Shown here: piece after piece, positions 19,770 to 30,223 of the stretch
How the letters are laid out: each line of letters starts with the position of its first letter
Numbering within the stretch: the stretch's first letter is position 1
Origin: Parashewanella curva
GTDB lineage: Bacteria > Pseudomonadota > Gammaproteobacteria > Enterobacterales > Shewanellaceae
Direction of reading: 5' to 3'
Assembly: GCF_003675895.1 (NCBI RefSeq)
Contig: NZ_ML014786.1
Coordinates: 1-44,622, forward strand
DNA: 44,622 nucleotides
Translations under genes and position numbers: made by a program
Notes under the pieces: generated by a model
What the model saw: only the letters and a program-made list of their open reading frames with translations
Database searches by the model: none
Told to the model about the DNA's origin: nothing

Positions 19770-21656
19770 TTACTGTAGCTCACTAATCTCATTCGCATCT
19801 TCAGCATAAGTAATTTCAGCTTTAGATTTTAAATATGCAATTAATGAACGGTAATCTAACTCTGAGAAGTTATTCGCTAACTGCTGTTGTAAACTGCCGA
19901 TTACTGCATCATTGATGCCTTCCGCAGGGTTAACCTTATCAAGAGCAACTACCGCATAGCCATTTGTTAGCTCAACTGTACCAACTGTAGGCGCTTGTTC
20001 TGGTTTAGATAGCTTAAATACTTCTGAAACAAGTTCAAGCTGTAACTCTCTATCATAACGGTGAACGTTAGCCTTCGTGGTTAGCTTAACTTCTGGCTTA
20101 CCTGCTTTGATACTTGCAGCATATTCTTCAGCTTTGATTTTAGCTTGGTCATTAGCTTTATCTTGCTTGATACGGGCAACGATATCAGCTTTCACTTCAT
20201 CAAATGATTTAGTTCCCGCTACCTTGTGTTCGTTCACACGCAAAACAATCACATGGTTATCACCAAGTTCAATCACATCACTGTTCATGCCTTGATCTAA
20301 CACTTGCTCAGAAAATGCAGCCTTGATCACTTTAGGGTCATTCAATACTGCAGGAGGATTATTACGAGCAAATAAACCAGAGTGCATCACTTTAGCATTT
20401 ACGGCTTTAGCTGCATCTTCTAATGTATCAGGTACTTCATAGCTGGTATCGGCCAGCTTCTGTTGCAGTGAGTAGAATTCATCATCAGCCTTACGCTTTT
20501 TAAGTTCTTTTTCAATATCAGCTTTAACATCTGCAAAAGCTTGAGTTTGAACTGGCTTTTCATCAAGTAGTTTAATCAGGTGAAAACCAAACTCTGATTT
20601 TACAATACCAGACACCTGACCTTTTTTTAGTTTGAATAATGCATCATCAAATGCAGGGTCCATAACACCTTGCTCGTACCAATCAAGTTTACCGCCATTT
20701 TTAGCGCTAAAGGTATCTTGAGAGTCCTTTTTAGCAAGTTCGGCAAAATCAGCACCATTGTCTAATTCTTTTTTAATGGCTTCAATTTTTGATTTTGCTG
20801 CTGCTTCATCGTCACCAAAAGGAATTAAGATATGAGCAGGAAGACGCTTTTCAGTAGTTTGATACTGATTCTTATGCTCATCATAGTAAGTCTTTGCATC
20901 TTCTTCAGAAACGTTAACCTTATTAGCAAAGTCAGCTGCATTTAGCTCAACGTAATCTAGGCTTACTTGTTCAGGACGTACAAACTGGTTTGTATTTTGA
21001 TCGTAGTAATCTTTAGCCTGTTCGTCAGTCACTTTTATGTCTGCTTTGTATGGCTCAGCATCAACAATCGCATAGCGGATATCACGGCTTTGACCTTGTA
21101 GTTCTGCAATATCTTTTGCTTCACTCTTTAGTGCAAATTCAGAACCGATCAACGCTTCTACTAGTTGACGACGAGTCATATCTACACGCATGCTTTCACT
21201 AAAGGCTGCAGGTTGATAGCCTAATTGACGAAGAACAGCTTGAAAACGATCATTATCAAAGTGACCATCGGTTTGAAACGCTGGCTCAGAAAGGATTGCT
21301 TGTTTTACCTGCGCATCTGAAACGGTTAAATTTAAATTAGAAGCAGCTTGGTCTACAAGCTTTTGAGCAACTAAGCGCTCTAATACACTTTTTTTAACAC
21401 TCTTTAAGTAATCATCATTTGAGGCTAGTGTGTCAAACATTTCGCCTAATTGTTGTTGTAGACGATTACGTTCATTTTGATACAGTTGCTCTAATTCAGC
21501 TTTGCTGATCTCTTCACCGTTTACCGTAGCAGCAGCCACAGTTGTTTTTGAGCCTAAATAACTGCTCACACCTGCAAAGGCAAAAGATAAGATCACAAGA
21601 ATTAAAATTGTTTTAGCAATTACACCTTGTGAACCCTCGCGAATCTTTTCTAACAT
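19770..21656 (-). CDS. ppiD: Periplasmic folding chaperone PpiD (membrane-anchored parvulin)
   Basis: 628 residues. One N-terminal membrane anchor (about 15-35, TILILVILSFAFAGVSSYL), SurA-like N-terminal chaperone region (about 36-260), and a parvulin domain at about 265-365 (PAHILIPFGDDE ... FHLIKLLDEKP), then a helical C-terminal region. Known role: holds and assists outer-membrane and periplasmic proteins emerging from SecYEG; rotamase activity is weak in E. coli. Directly downstream of hupB, the enterobacterial order lon-hupB-ppiD. Shine-Dalgarno weak. Confidence 0.94.
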   Translation of the reverse strand: MLEKIREGSQGVIAKTILILVILSFAFAGVSSYLGSKTTVAAATVNGEEISKAELEQLYQNERNRLQQQLGEMFDTLASNDDYLKSVKKSVLERLVAQKLVDQAASNLNLTVSDAQVKQAILSEPAFQTDGHFDNDRFQAVLRQLGYQPAAFSESMRVDMTRRQLVEALIGSEFALKSEAKDIAELQGQSRDIRYAIVDAEPYKADIKVTDEQAKDYYDQNTNQFVRPEQVSLDYVELNAADFANKVNVSEEDAKTYYDEHKNQYQTTEKRLPAHILIPFGDDEAAAKSKIEAIKKELDNGADFAELAKKDSQDTFSAKNGGKLDWYEQGVMDPAFDDALFKLKKGQVSGIVKSEFGFHLIKLLDEKPVQTQAFADVKADIEKELKKRKADDEFYSLQQKLADTSYEVPDTLEDAAKAVNAKVMHSGLFARNNPPAVLNDPKVIKAAFSEQVLDQGMNSDVIELGDNHVIVLRVNEHKVAGTKSFDEVKADIVARIKQDKANDQAKIKAEEYAASIKAGKPEVKLTTKANVHRYDRELQLELVSEVFKLSKPEQAPTVGTVELTNGYAVVALDKVNPAEGINDAVIGSLQQQLANNFSELDYRSLIAYLKSKAEITYAEDANEISELQ

Positions 21657-21683
21657 CAGATATCTCGCTTAGTTAAGTAATAA

Positions 21684-21710
21684 AAAAGGCGCCAATGATG
21701 TGCGCCTTTT
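21684..21710 (-). terminator. Terminator-like hairpin just upstream of ppiD
   Basis: Nine-base-pair stem (21684-21692 with 21702-21710, nine-base loop) with a T-run on the minus strand, ending only about 28 bases before the ppiD ATG. It may be a second hupB terminator or an attenuator in the ppiD leader. Confidence 0.6.
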
Positions 21711-21846
21711 CTTTGGTAATATGAATTTTCGAATTCAACATCAATTAGTACTGAATTGTAATCGTTATCATCACTGTTTGTCGATCACATATCAGTCATA
21801 ATTGTTACTATATTGTATCTACAATCCAAAGCCCTAAATTCGTAAA

Positions 21847-21867
21847 AAGCACTGCGTTGCAGTGCTT
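21847..21867 (-). terminator. Intrinsic terminator of hupB
   Basis: Nine-base-pair stem AAGCACTGC/GCAGTGCTT (21847-21855 with 21859-21867), followed on the minus strand by TTTTT, 38 bases past the hupB stop. Confidence 0.85.
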
Positions 21868-21904
21868 AAATACAAATACCTTAAAGGCTACAAAATCACT
21901 ATTC

Positions 21905-22177
21905 TTAGTTAACAGCGTCTTTTAGTGCTTTACCAGCTTTAAAAGCAGGTACTTTAGCAGCAGCGATTTTGATTTCTGCACCAGTTTGTGGGTTACGGCC
22001 TGTACGTGCAGCGCGCTCACGTACTTCAAATGTACCAAAACCAACAAGAGAAATTTTGTCACCGCTCTTTAAAGTGTCAGTTACAGCAGCAATAAAAGAG
22101 TCTAGTGCGCGACCAGCAGCAGCTTTAGTGATGTCTGCATCAGACGCGATTTTCTCAATTAGTTCAGATTTGTTCAT
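21905..22177 (-). CDS. hupB: DNA-binding protein HU-beta
   Basis: 90 residues, standard size. N-terminal helices [21 protein letters not shown], core [28 protein letters not shown] with the DNA-binding arm containing the intercalating proline in GRNPQTG. Nucleoid-associated dimer that bends DNA. AAGGGG lies 7 bases before the ATG. Its own terminator and a 245-base gap to lon suggest a separate promoter. Confidence 0.97.
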   Translation of the reverse strand: MNKSELIEKIASDADITKAAAGRALDSFIAAVTDTLKSGDKISLVGFGTFEVRERAARTGRNPQTGAEIKIAAAKVPAFKAGKALKDAVN

Positions 22178-22422
22178 GTCATCCCCTTGAATGTACTATT
22201 TTAATCACCGCAACCAAGTCCTTCTATATCTACGCGGTTTGCGGATGCTTTGTATAAAGCTTGAAAATATTATCAAGCAAATTTAAAAAACCAATTTAAT
22301 ATTGGAAGCAGCTATAAATCAATTGCCCCAACACCTGTCGAGGCTTGATTATCCACTTACCTAGGCTACCACAGGTCTGCGGTTTGTTAAGCCCTTTTTT
22401 CAATTTTTTTAAGTGAATAGCG

Positions 22423-24792
22423 TTATTTTTTTGATTTTTGCTCTTTTTTTACCACTTCGAAGCCCTTCACAGGGTTTTCTAAAGCAAGTTCGAGCACTTC
22501 ATCCACCCATCTAACAGGGAAGATTTTAAGATCAGCTTTTACATTATCTGGAATTTCTTCAAGATCTCGCTCATTTTCATGTGGAATTAATACTCGTTTT
22601 ATTCCACCACGATGCGCTGCAAGTAGCTTTTCTTTTAAACCACCAATAGGTAAAACTTCACCTCGTAAAGTAATTTCCCCTGTCATGGCGATATCGGCAC
22701 ATACTGGATTTCCAGTTAAGCTCGACACCAATGCCGTACACATAGCGGCACCAGCTGATGGTCCATCTTTTGGTGTTGCACCTTCAGGCACATGCACATG
22801 GATATCACGCTTTTCATGGAAGTCGGCATTGATACCTAACTCCTCAGCTCGAGCCCGTACCACAGTCAATGCAGCTTGAATTGACTCTTGCATGACATCA
22901 CCTAACGAACCTGTGTATGTAAGCTTACCTTTGCCCGGGACTGAGGTCGCTTCGATAGTCAGTAAATCACCACCAACTTGAGTCCATGCAAGACCCGTTA
23001 CCTGTCCTACTTGGTTATTAGACTCCGCCTTACCATAATCGTGACGCTGAACACCCAAGAACTCTTTAATGTTACTTTCATTTACAGTCACCGTTTTAAG
23101 AGATTTATCTAATAAAATCTGTTTTACAACTTTACGGCAAACTTTCGATAATTCACGCTCAAGAGCACGAACCCCTGCTTCACGAGTATAATAACGAATC
23201 ATGCTAATAATGGCACTGTCATCTACTGAGATCTCAGCTGGTTTCAAGCCATTGCGTTCAACTTGCTTTGGCAACAAATGTTGCTTAGCAATGTTTAATT
23301 TTTCGTCCTCTGTATAACCTGATAGACGAATGACTTCCATACGGTCTAATAACGGACCAGGAATATCCATCGAGTTAGAGGTTGCCACAAACATGACATC
23401 AGACAAATCATAATCAATTTCAAGATAATGATCGTTAAATGTTGTGTTTTGTTCTGGGTCAAGCACCTCTAGTAATGCTGAAGCAGGGTCGCCTCGCATA
23501 TCTGAGCTCATTTTGTCTATTTCATCCAAAAGGAAAAGCGGATTTTTAACCTCTACTTTTGCCATCTTTTGAATAATCTTTCCTGGCATAGAACCGATAT
23601 AAGTACGACGGTGGCCACGAATTTCTGCTTCATCTCTCACGCCACCCAATGCAACACGAACATACTTACGACCAGTTGCCTTGGCAATGGATTGCCCAAG
23701 AGAAGTCTTACCAACCCCTGGAGGTCCTACTAAACACAAAATAGGCCCTTTAAGTTGTTTAACGCGACTTTGAACTGCTAGATACTCAAGAATGCGCTCT
23801 TTGACTTTTTCTAAGCCATAGTGGTCAGTATCTAGTACTTGTTCAGCTTTAGACAAATCACGTTTGATTTTAGAACGTTTCTTCCACGGTACAGATGTCA
23901 TCCAATCGATGTAGCTTCGAACCACGGTGGCCTCTGCTGACATTGGTGACATCATTTTTAGTTTCTTAAGTTCAGCAAGCGTTTTATTTTTTGCCTCTTC
24001 AGGCATTTGAGCATCTTCGACTTTTTGAGTGAGGACATCAAATTCGTCATGTCCCTCGTCTAAGTCTCCTAGCTCTTTTTGAATGGCTTTCATTTGCTCA
24101 TTCAAATAATACTCACGCTGACTTTTCTCCATCTGCTTCTTAACACGAGTACGAATGCGTTTTTCGACCTGCAATAAGTCGATCTCCGCTTCCATCATAC
24201 TCATCAGATATTCAAGACGTTCAGCAACATTGAACATCTCAAGGACAGACTGTTTATCTGCAAGCTTTAGTGGCATGTGCGCAGCCATGGTATCAGCAAG
24301 GCGAGCGGCTTCATCAATTCCTGAAAGTGAAGTGAGTACTTCAGGTGGAATTTTCTTGTTAAGCTTTATGTAGCCTTCAAACTGTCCAATGGCGCTACGC
24401 ACCAAAACTTCTTCTTCTTTAGCTTCTAATGTTTCCGTTTCTTGCACGTTTGCACTGGCAACAAAGAAATCTTGTTCTTGGGTGAACTTTTCAATAACTG
24501 CTCTTTTACCACCTTCAACAAGTACCTTAACAGTACCATCGGGCAGTTTGAGCAATTGCAAAATTGAAGCCACTGTACCAACACCGAAAATATCATCAGT
24601 GGTTGGTTCATCTAGGTCGGCGTCTCGCTGGGCAACTAGGATAATCTGTTTATCCTGTTCCATTGCTGCTTCAAGGCAACGAATTGATTTTTCGCGGCCA
24701 ATAAACAACGGAATAACCATGTGCGGATAGACTACCACATCCCTCAGTGGCAATACGGGGAGTTCGATATGCGTAGCACTCTCTTGGGTCAT
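22423..24792 (-). CDS. lon: ATP-dependent protease Lon
   Basis: 789 residues, full length. N-terminal substrate-binding LON domain (about 10-200), coiled-coil region, AAA+ module with Walker A GPPGVGKT and Walker [11 protein letters not shown], and C-terminal protease domain with catalytic S679 ([10 protein letters not shown]) and K722 ([14 protein letters not shown]), the same numbers as in E. coli. Degrades misfolded and short-lived regulatory proteins in the cytosol. Between clpX and hupB, as in most gammaproteobacteria. A heat-shock-like promoter lies upstream. Confidence 0.98.
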   Translation of the reverse strand: MTQESATHIELPVLPLRDVVVYPHMVIPLFIGREKSIRCLEAAMEQDKQIILVAQRDADLDEPTTDDIFGVGTVASILQLLKLPDGTVKVLVEGGKRAVIEKFTQEQDFFVASANVQETETLEAKEEEVLVRSAIGQFEGYIKLNKKIPPEVLTSLSGIDEAARLADTMAAHMPLKLADKQSVLEMFNVAERLEYLMSMMEAEIDLLQVEKRIRTRVKKQMEKSQREYYLNEQMKAIQKELGDLDEGHDEFDVLTQKVEDAQMPEEAKNKTLAELKKLKMMSPMSAEATVVRSYIDWMTSVPWKKRSKIKRDLSKAEQVLDTDHYGLEKVKERILEYLAVQSRVKQLKGPILCLVGPPGVGKTSLGQSIAKATGRKYVRVALGGVRDEAEIRGHRRTYIGSMPGKIIQKMAKVEVKNPLFLLDEIDKMSSDMRGDPASALLEVLDPEQNTTFNDHYLEIDYDLSDVMFVATSNSMDIPGPLLDRMEVIRLSGYTEDEKLNIAKQHLLPKQVERNGLKPAEISVDDSAIISMIRYYTREAGVRALERELSKVCRKVVKQILLDKSLKTVTVNESNIKEFLGVQRHDYGKAESNNQVGQVTGLAWTQVGGDLLTIEATSVPGKGKLTYTGSLGDVMQESIQAALTVVRARAEELGINADFHEKRDIHVHVPEGATPKDGPSAGAAMCTALVSSLTGNPVCADIAMTGEITLRGEVLPIGGLKEKLLAAHRGGIKRVLIPHENERDLEEIPDNVKADLKIFPVRWVDEVLELALENPVKGFEVVKKEQKSKK

Positions 24793-24845
24793 ATTGCAAT
24801 TCCGTGTGATGAGTAAAAAGGAGGTAAAAATAACTTTATATAAAG

Positions 24846-24876
24846 ACTATATAAGGGCGTTAGATGCCCTTTCAAT
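24846..24876 (-). promoter_or_regulatory. Putative heat-shock (sigma-32) and overlapping sigma-70 promoter of lon
   Basis: On the minus strand TTGAAA (24875-24870) is followed after 12 bases by CCCTTATAT (from 24857), close to the sigma-32 pattern CTTGAA-N11-16-CCCATnT. The same TTGAAA lies 18 bases from TATAGT (24851-24846), a plausible sigma-70 -10. The interval contains a six-base-pair inverted repeat AAGGGC/GCCCTT. About 55 bases upstream of the lon start. Confidence 0.6.
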
Positions 24877-24889
24877 AGCATAGACAAAA

Positions 24890-24912
24890 AAAAGGAGCTT
24901 AATGCTCCTTTT
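24890..24912 (-). terminator. Intrinsic terminator of clpX
   Basis: Nine-base-pair stem (24890-24898 with 24904-24912, loop TTAAT-type of five) followed on the minus strand by eight Ts. It lies about 50 bases past the clpX stop and isolates clpX from lon. Confidence 0.9.
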
Positions 24913-24961
24913 TCAATCTAGAATACTAATTTTTTTAGACGACAATCAGTATTATGATGAT

Positions 24962-26242
24962 TTATTGTTCACCACTCGCCACTTGTGTCTCTTGGTTGTT
25001 GTAAATCAGAATAGGATCTGACTCACCGTTTACCACAGACTCATCAACAACAACTTTACTAACATCATTGTTAGATGGAATGTCGTACATGCTATCAAGT
25101 AAAATGTTTTCAACAATTGAGCGTAGACCACGGGCACCTGTATTGCGCTCCATCGCTTTTTGAGCAATTGCCTTTAATGCATCTTCACGGAATTCAAGCT
25201 CGACTTCTTCCATATTGAATAGAGCAGCATACTGCTTTGTGATGGCATTTTTAGGCTCAGACAGAATCTGAACTAATGCATCTTCATCAAGCTCTTTCAA
25301 AGTAGCAACAACAGGTAGACGACCAATAAATTCAGGAATCAAACCAAATTTTACCAAATCCTCCGGCTCAACATGCTCAAAAGTCTCTGAAACTGACTTC
25401 TTGTCAGCATCACTGGTTACTGTCGCTCCGAAACCAATTCCTTTTCCTGTATCGATGCGTTGGTCAATAACCTTTTCTAAACCGGCAAATGCACCACCAC
25501 AAATAAATAAGATCTTCGAAGTGTCTACCTGAAGAAATTCTTGTTGAGGATGCTTACGTCCACCTTGTGGGGGAACAGCGGCAACTGTACCTTCAATCAG
25601 CTTCAATAATGCTTGCTGAACACCCTCACCTGATACATCACGGGTAATTGATGGGTTATCTGCTTTACGACTGATCTTGTCAATTTCGTCAATGTAAACA
25701 ATACCACGCTGAGCTTTTTCAACGTCGTAATCACATTTTTGTAGTAGCTTTTGAATGATGTTTTCAACATCTTCACCAACGTAACCCGCTTCAGTTAAGG
25801 TCGTTGCATCGGCCATAGTAAATGGCACATTCAGAGAGCGCGCTAACGTTTCTGCAAGTAAAGTCTTACCGCTACCCGTTGGACCAATCAACAGAATATT
25901 ACTTTTACTTAATTCTACTTCAGTGTTTGGATCTGAATGCTTAAGTCGTTTGTAGTGGTTATAAACTGCAACAGCTAGCACTCGTTTCGCTTTATCTTGC
26001 CCAATCACATAGTCATCAAGGTGCTGACGCAGTTCGTGAGGTGTTGGCAGTTTATCTTCATCTGACTTTGGAGAAATATCTTTGATCTCTTCACGAATAA
26101 TATCGTTACATAGCTCAACACATTCATCACAGACATACACAGATGGACCAGCAATTAGCTTACGCACTTCGTGTTGGCTTTTTCCACAAAAAGAGCAATA
26201 CAGCAATTTACCGCTATCGCCACTACTATTATTGTCGGCCAT
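24962..26242 (-). CDS. clpX: ATP-dependent Clp protease ATP-binding subunit ClpX
   Basis: 426 residues. N-terminal four-cysteine zinc-binding domain (CSFCGK near 17, CDECVELC near 38), AAA+ domain with Walker A GPTGSGKT, pore loop GYVGEDVE, Walker [11 protein letters not shown], the RKH loop GGRKHPQQ, and ClpP-docking loop IGFG. Unfoldase that feeds tagged proteins (SsrA and others) to ClpP. 83 bases downstream of clpP, probably the same operon. Confidence 0.98.
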   Translation of the reverse strand: MADNNSSGDSGKLLYCSFCGKSQHEVRKLIAGPSVYVCDECVELCNDIIREEIKDISPKSDEDKLPTPHELRQHLDDYVIGQDKAKRVLAVAVYNHYKRLKHSDPNTEVELSKSNILLIGPTGSGKTLLAETLARSLNVPFTMADATTLTEAGYVGEDVENIIQKLLQKCDYDVEKAQRGIVYIDEIDKISRKADNPSITRDVSGEGVQQALLKLIEGTVAAVPPQGGRKHPQQEFLQVDTSKILFICGGAFAGLEKVIDQRIDTGKGIGFGATVTSDADKKSVSETFEHVEPEDLVKFGLIPEFIGRLPVVATLKELDEDALVQILSEPKNAITKQYAALFNMEEVELEFREDALKAIAQKAMERNTGARGLRSIVENILLDSMYDIPSNNDVSKVVVDESVVNGESDPILIYNNQETQVASGEQ

Positions 26243-26325
26243 TATTTTACCTCTTTATGCCACTTTAAAATGGCATAGTGATTTTGAATCCTATTATCTG
26301 AGCATAACCCAGACTTGTTAAAAAA

Positions 26326-26937
26326 TCAGTCTCTGTGTGTTAAGACTGAGTCGATCAATCCATAATCTAATGCTTGTTCAGCACTCATAAAATTGTCACG
26401 ATCTGTATCTTTTTCAATAACTTCCAGCGGTTGTCCCGTGTGTTCTGCCAAAACTTTATTTAATTTTTCTTTAATGCCTAGGATCTCTTGAGCGTGAATT
26501 GCGATATCCGAAGCTTGACCTTGGAAGCCACCTAATGGTTGATGGATCATTACACGAGAGTTAGGCAAACAATGGCGCTTGCCTTTAGTACCACCCGCTA
26601 ATAAGAAAGCCCCCATGCTGGCTGCTTGACCTAAACAAACCGTGCTTACGTCTGGTTTGATAAATTTCATAGTGTCATAAATTGCCATACCAGCCGTTAC
26701 TGAACCACCAGGTGAATTAATATAAAGATAGATATCTTTATCAGGGCTTTCTGATTCTAAAAACAGAAGCTGAGCAACAATTAAGTTAGCCATGTGTTCT
26801 TCAATTTGACCAACTAAGAAAATTACTCGCTCTTTTAATAGACGAGAGTATATATCATATGAACGCTCACCTTTAGCAGTTTGTTCGACTACCATTGGAA
26901 CCAATGAATTCAGGACAGATTCTGGCGCTTTATGCAT
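26326..26937 (-). CDS. clpP: ATP-dependent Clp protease proteolytic subunit ClpP
   Basis: 203 residues. Serine peptidase with S107 ([11 protein letters not shown]) and H132 ([11 protein letters not shown]) and an aspartate in the [12 protein letters not shown] region. Forms the tetradecameric chamber used with ClpX (next gene) and ClpA. AAGGA lies 8 bases before the ATG. Cotranscribed with clpX by position. Confidence 0.98.
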   Translation of the reverse strand: MHKAPESVLNSLVPMVVEQTAKGERSYDIYSRLLKERVIFLVGQIEEHMANLIVAQLLFLESESPDKDIYLYINSPGGSVTAGMAIYDTMKFIKPDVSTVCLGQAASMGAFLLAGGTKGKRHCLPNSRVMIHQPLGGFQGQASDIAIHAQEILGIKEKLNKVLAEHTGQPLEVIEKDTDRDNFMSAEQALDYGLIDSVLTHRD

Positions 26938-26953
26938 TATTTATTTTCCTTAA

Positions 26954-27021
26954 AATAAAAATGGCTCGCACGAGGAGCCTCATACGAACCATTATAAATG
27001 GCTTCTAGCCGTTCAAGTCAA
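26954..27021 (-). promoter_or_regulatory. clpP leader: possible promoter followed by a terminator-like hairpin
   Basis: On the minus strand a perfect TATAAT (26996-26991) is preceded by TTGAAC (14-base spacing) and TTGACT (19-base spacing); CTTGAAC with CCATTTA 9-10 bases on also resembles a sigma-32 site. A stem GGCTC/GAGCC (26963-26967 with 26975-26979) with a following T-rich tract (ATTTTTATTTTA) comes next, 17 bases before the clpP ribosome-binding site. The hairpin may terminate tig readthrough or attenuate clpP. Confidence 0.5.
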
Positions 27022-27029
27022 GCTTGAGT

Positions 27030-28340
27030 TTATGCTTGGGCATTTGCCTTGTTCATAAATTCTTCAAACTGTACTTCCTTATCAGAAACCTTAGCAGCTT
27101 TCAGTACTTCTTCAACTGCTTGCTCTTCAAGGGCAACGTTACGCATGTTCTGCATAAGTTCTTCGTTCTTGTTGTAGTATTCAACAACTTCAGAAGGGTC
27201 TTCGTATGCAGAAGCCATAGATTCGATTAGAGAGTTAACTTTATCGTCATCAGCTTTAAGTTCGTTAGTCTTAATAACTTCACCAAGAAGTAGACCGATC
27301 TTAACACGACGCTCAGCTTGCTCAGTAAATAACTCAGCTGGTAGCTCAGGCATGTTGTTATTTTGATCAGCACCGCCAAAGCGTTGAAGTGCTTGCTGAC
27401 GTAGAGCATGAACTTCGCCATCGATTAATGCTTTTGGTAGCTCGATTTCGTTGTTGTCTAATAGACCGTTGATCACTTGCTCTTTAACGTTTGCTTTAAG
27501 CGCTTGCTCAAGCTCACGAGTCATGTTCTTACGGATTTCAGCTTTAAGAGCGTCAACGCCACCTTCAGCTACACCAAATAGACCAGCAAAGTCTTCGTTT
27601 ACTTCTGGTAATGTACCGCCTTGAACTTCAGTCAAAGTGATAGCAAACTTAGCCGCTTTACCTTTTAGGTTTTCAGCGTGGTAATCTTCAGGGAAAGTTA
27701 CGTCGATATCGAATTCTTCACCCGCTTTCTTACCAAGGATGCCGTCTTCGAAGCCAGGGATCATACGACCACTACCTAGTTGAAGTTCGAAATCTTCAGC
27801 TTTACCGCCTTCAAACTCTTCACCATCAACAGTACCAACAAAGTTCATTTTAACTTTGTCACCGTCTTCTGACGCGCGCTCAACCACTTCATAAGTAGCG
27901 TGTTGCTTACGTAGAGTTTCGATCATGTTATCAACGTCAGCGTCAGTTACTTCTGCAACTGGCTTTTCAACGTTGATTGCATCTAAAGCTTTAAGCTCAA
28001 CTTCAGGATAAACTTCAAAAGTAGCAGTGAACTCAAAGTTCTCGCCTTCTGTAGTACCTGGTGTAAATGCTGGTGCACCTGCTGGGTTAATTTTTTCAGC
28101 AATGATTGCTTCAACGAAATTGCGTTGCATGAATTCATTTTTAATATCATGCTCAATAGCAGCACCGTAACGCTTTTGAATAACGCTTACAGGTACTTTA
28201 CCAGGACGGAACCCAGCGATTTTAGCACGGCGTGCTTCTTGTACCAGTGCGTTTTTGATTAGCTTTTCTAGATCGCCTGCAGGTACAGAGATCGTTAAAC
28301 GACGCTCCAAACCTTGGGTTGTTTCTACAGAAACTTGCAT
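27030..28340 (-). CDS. tig: Trigger factor, ribosome-associated chaperone and prolyl isomerase
   Basis: 436 residues. N-terminal ribosome-binding domain with the signature GFRPGKVP (44-51), central FKBP-like isomerase domain at about 150-245, and a long helical C-terminal substrate-cradle domain. Meets nascent chains at the exit tunnel. GAGG precedes the ATG. Upstream of clpP-clpX, the usual order. A good promoter lies about 110-145 bases upstream. Confidence 0.97.
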   Translation of the reverse strand: MQVSVETTQGLERRLTISVPAGDLEKLIKNALVQEARRAKIAGFRPGKVPVSVIQKRYGAAIEHDIKNEFMQRNFVEAIIAEKINPAGAPAFTPGTTEGENFEFTATFEVYPEVELKALDAINVEKPVAEVTDADVDNMIETLRKQHATYEVVERASEDGDKVKMNFVGTVDGEEFEGGKAEDFELQLGSGRMIPGFEDGILGKKAGEEFDIDVTFPEDYHAENLKGKAAKFAITLTEVQGGTLPEVNEDFAGLFGVAEGGVDALKAEIRKNMTRELEQALKANVKEQVINGLLDNNEIELPKALIDGEVHALRQQALQRFGGADQNNNMPELPAELFTEQAERRVKIGLLLGEVIKTNELKADDDKVNSLIESMASAYEDPSEVVEYYNKNEELMQNMRNVALEEQAVEEVLKAAKVSDKEVQFEEFMNKANAQA

Positions 28341-28454
28341 TATTTTACCTCGAAATTTGTCTAACGTCCTTTGTCATAGCCGAAGCCTCAGCTACGTTTA
28401 AGAATTCGTTCTTGGGTGTTTAATACACCGAGTTACTTTGATATAAGACGCGCC

Positions 28455-28483
28455 ATTATAGCCATGCTTATCTATATACTCAA
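28455..28483 (-). promoter_or_regulatory. Sigma-70 promoter of tig
   Basis: TTGAGT (28483-28478), a 17-base spacer and a perfect TATAAT (28460-28455) on the minus strand. The resulting leader of about 110 bases can form small hairpins, e.g. around 28382-28397. Confidence 0.75.
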
Positions 28484-28558
28484 GTAGGGCAGAAAAGCTG
28501 AGAATTCAGCTATTTTAAGAGTGTGAATTATGTCGAGTTTAAGAACCAACTGAATAGC

Positions 28559-28585
28559 AAAAGGCGACCGTTAAGGTCGCCTTTT
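28559..28585. terminator. Strong bidirectional terminator after the tRNA cluster
   Basis: An 11-base-pair perfect stem (28559-28569 with 28575-28585, five-base loop), GC-rich core flanked by A and T runs. On the minus strand it lies 9 bases past the tRNA-His CCA end. Confidence 0.92.
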
Positions 28586-28593
28586 TAAAAGAG

Positions 28594-28670
28594 TGGGGTG
28601 ACTGATGGGGTTCGAACCCACGACAACCGGAATCACAATCCGGGACTCTACCAACTGAGCTACAATCACC
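28594..28670 (-). tRNA. tRNA-His (anticodon GTG)
   Basis: 77 bases including encoded CCA. Cloverleaf with acceptor stem GTGATTG/CAGTCAC (one U-G pair), the extra 5' G (-1) opposite C73 that is specific to tRNA-His, anticodon loop containing GTG, and T-arm GTTCGAA. Last of three cotranscribed tRNAs. Confidence 0.97.
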
Positions 28671-28706
28671 GCTGAAACTAATTTTATATCTTTCTAAATA
28701 GAAAGA

Positions 28707-28783
28707 TGGTACGCCCGGCAGGATTCGAACCTGCGACCATCCGCTTAGAAGGCGGATGCTCTATCCAACTGAGCTACGGGCGC
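28707..28783 (-). tRNA. tRNA-Arg (anticodon TCT)
   Basis: 77 bases with encoded CCA. Acceptor GCGCCCG/CGGGCGT (terminal G-U pair), D-arm AGCTCAGTTGGAT, anticodon TCT within CCTTCTAAG, T-arm GGTTCGAATCC. Middle gene of the cluster. Confidence 0.97.
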
Positions 28784-28868
28784 ATGGCATTTTTATTAAA
28801 AATGTCCTAAACCGGAAATAGCTTCCTTAGCTATTTTAGTCACTCACCGTGGCAAATGACAATAAATT

Positions 28869-28945
28869 TGGTCGGTGATAGAGGATTCGAACCTCTGACC
28901 CTCTGCTCCCAAAGCAGATGCGCTACCGGGCTGCGCTAATCACCG
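28869..28945 (-). tRNA. tRNA-Pro (anticodon TGG)
   Basis: 77 bases with encoded CCA. Acceptor CGGTGAT/ATCACCG, anticodon TGG in CTTTGGGAG, T-arm GGTTCGAATCC. First gene of the cluster, next to its promoter. Confidence 0.97.
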
Positions 28946-28987
28946 AGAGTGTTTCAAGCTAGCCTGCTGCTTGAGAACGGAGCGAAT

Positions 28988-29014
28988 ATTATAGCCTCTG
29001 ATTTTTTCCGTCAA
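28988..29014 (-). promoter_or_regulatory. Promoter of the tRNA cluster
   Basis: TTGACG (29014-29009) and TATAAT (28993-28988) on the minus strand, 43 bases upstream of tRNA-Pro. Spacing is 15 bases (17 if the overlapping TAATAT is used). The following TTCGCTCC discriminator is GC-containing, as at stringently controlled promoters. Confidence 0.7.
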
Positions 29015-29306
29015 CGATTTTTTTGAAAAAGCTTACTGTGTGATGAATTAACAAGCTAATTAAGCTTTTTTCATGCATTTTGAGAGGCTTTCACAATGAC
29101 AGCAATACCTACTATTGATAGAATACGCCCGATTATTAATTGAGTTAGCCTATTACAATAAATAAAAATGCGTTACTGGCGTTAATACCCTCCATTAAAA
29201 AATGCCTTTAACAAACATCGTGGGTCGATAATAACTACTTAATTAAAGTCTTATTTTTAGGGCACGCCCTAACCTTTGCATCGCATTTAAAGGATATCCT
29301 ACACCT
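29015..29306. other. Intergenic region upstream of folD with one palindrome
   Basis: No gene is seen. The one structured element is TTAGGGCACGCCCTAA at 29257-29272, seven-base arms around AC, 34 bases before the folD ATG. It may be an operator or mRNA hairpin; I recognise no known binding consensus. AAAGGAT lies 13-18 bases before the folD start. Confidence 0.5.
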
Positions 29307-30161
29307 ATGACTGCCCAAATAATTGATGGCAAGGCAATCGCTAAATCCATTCGTAGCCAATTAAAAAACCAAGTTGCTGAGCGTATCGCTCAGGGTAAAA
29401 GAGCTCCAGGACTAGCTGTAATACTCGTCGGTTCCGATCCCGCCTCTGAAGTTTATGTTGGTAGCAAACGCCGTGCTTGTGAAGAAGTAGGCTTTATCTC
29501 TCACTCTCACGACCTCCCATCTAACACTACAGAATTAGAATTACTTCGAATTATCGACCAATGTAACGAAGACCCTTCTGTAGATGGTATTCTTGTTCAA
29601 TTACCCTTACCTGAACATATCAATGAAGAAAAAATCATTGAACGAATTCGTCCTGATAAAGATGTCGATGGTTTCCACCCATACAATGTAGGACGCCTTG
29701 CTCAGCGTATTCCACTTCTTCGTTCATGCACTCCGAAAGGGATCATGACTTTAATTGAGTCAACGGGTGTTGATACTTACGGATTAGATGCAACAATTGT
29801 AGGTGCCTCCAATATTGTTGGTCGTCCAATGACGCTTGAACTACTTTTAGCAGGAAGCACGACTATGACTTGTCACCGCTTCACTAAGAACTTAGAAGAA
29901 AAGGTTCGACAAGCAGATTTATTAGTCGTTGCAGTAGGAAAACCAAACTTTATTCCAGGTGAATGGATTAAAGAAGGTGCTGTAGTGATTGATGTGGGTA
30001 TTAATCGCCTTGAAGACGGCAGTTTGGTTGGTGATATTCAATATGAAGAAGCCGTTAAGCGTGCCAGCTTTATCACGCCAGTTCCTGGTGGTGTTGGCCC
30101 AATGACTATTGTTAGCCTATTAGAAAATACCTTATTTGCGGCTGAAGAGTATCACGATTAG
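29307..30161 (+). CDS. folD: Bifunctional methylene-tetrahydrofolate dehydrogenase/cyclohydrolase
   Basis: 284 residues, standard size. Interconverts 5,10-methylene-, methenyl- and 10-formyl-tetrahydrofolate with NADP, feeding purine and formyl-methionine synthesis. Signatures: [13 protein letters not shown] with the catalytic lysine near residue 54, [11 protein letters not shown], and [10 protein letters not shown] near the C-terminus. Own unit, ended by a bidirectional terminator shared with cysS. Confidence 0.97.
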   Translation: MTAQIIDGKAIAKSIRSQLKNQVAERIAQGKRAPGLAVILVGSDPASEVYVGSKRRACEEVGFISHSHDLPSNTTELELLRIIDQCNEDPSVDGILVQLPLPEHINEEKIIERIRPDKDVDGFHPYNVGRLAQRIPLLRSCTPKGIMTLIESTGVDTYGLDATIVGASNIVGRPMTLELLLAGSTTMTCHRFTKNLEEKVRQADLLVVAVGKPNFIPGEWIKEGAVVIDVGINRLEDGSLVGDIQYEEAVKRASFITPVPGGVGPMTIVSLLENTLFAAEEYHD

Positions 30162-30180
30162 TCGTTAGAGATGCCCATTA

Positions 30181-30208
30181 AAAAGCCAGCAAACTGCTGG
30201 CTTTTTTT
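30181..30208. terminator. Bidirectional terminator between folD and cysS
   Basis: Stem AAAAGCCAGCA/TGCTGGCTTTT (30181-30191 with 30195-30205, three-base loop) with T-runs on both strands, between convergent genes. Confidence 0.92.
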
Positions 30209-30223
30209 GTGCTTAACTATAAA

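Noticed and set aside
24389-24730. Plus-strand frame of 113 codons inside lon
   Set aside because: It is the antisense shadow of an unmistakable Lon coding frame, with no ribosome-binding site and low-complexity Ser/Thr composition.
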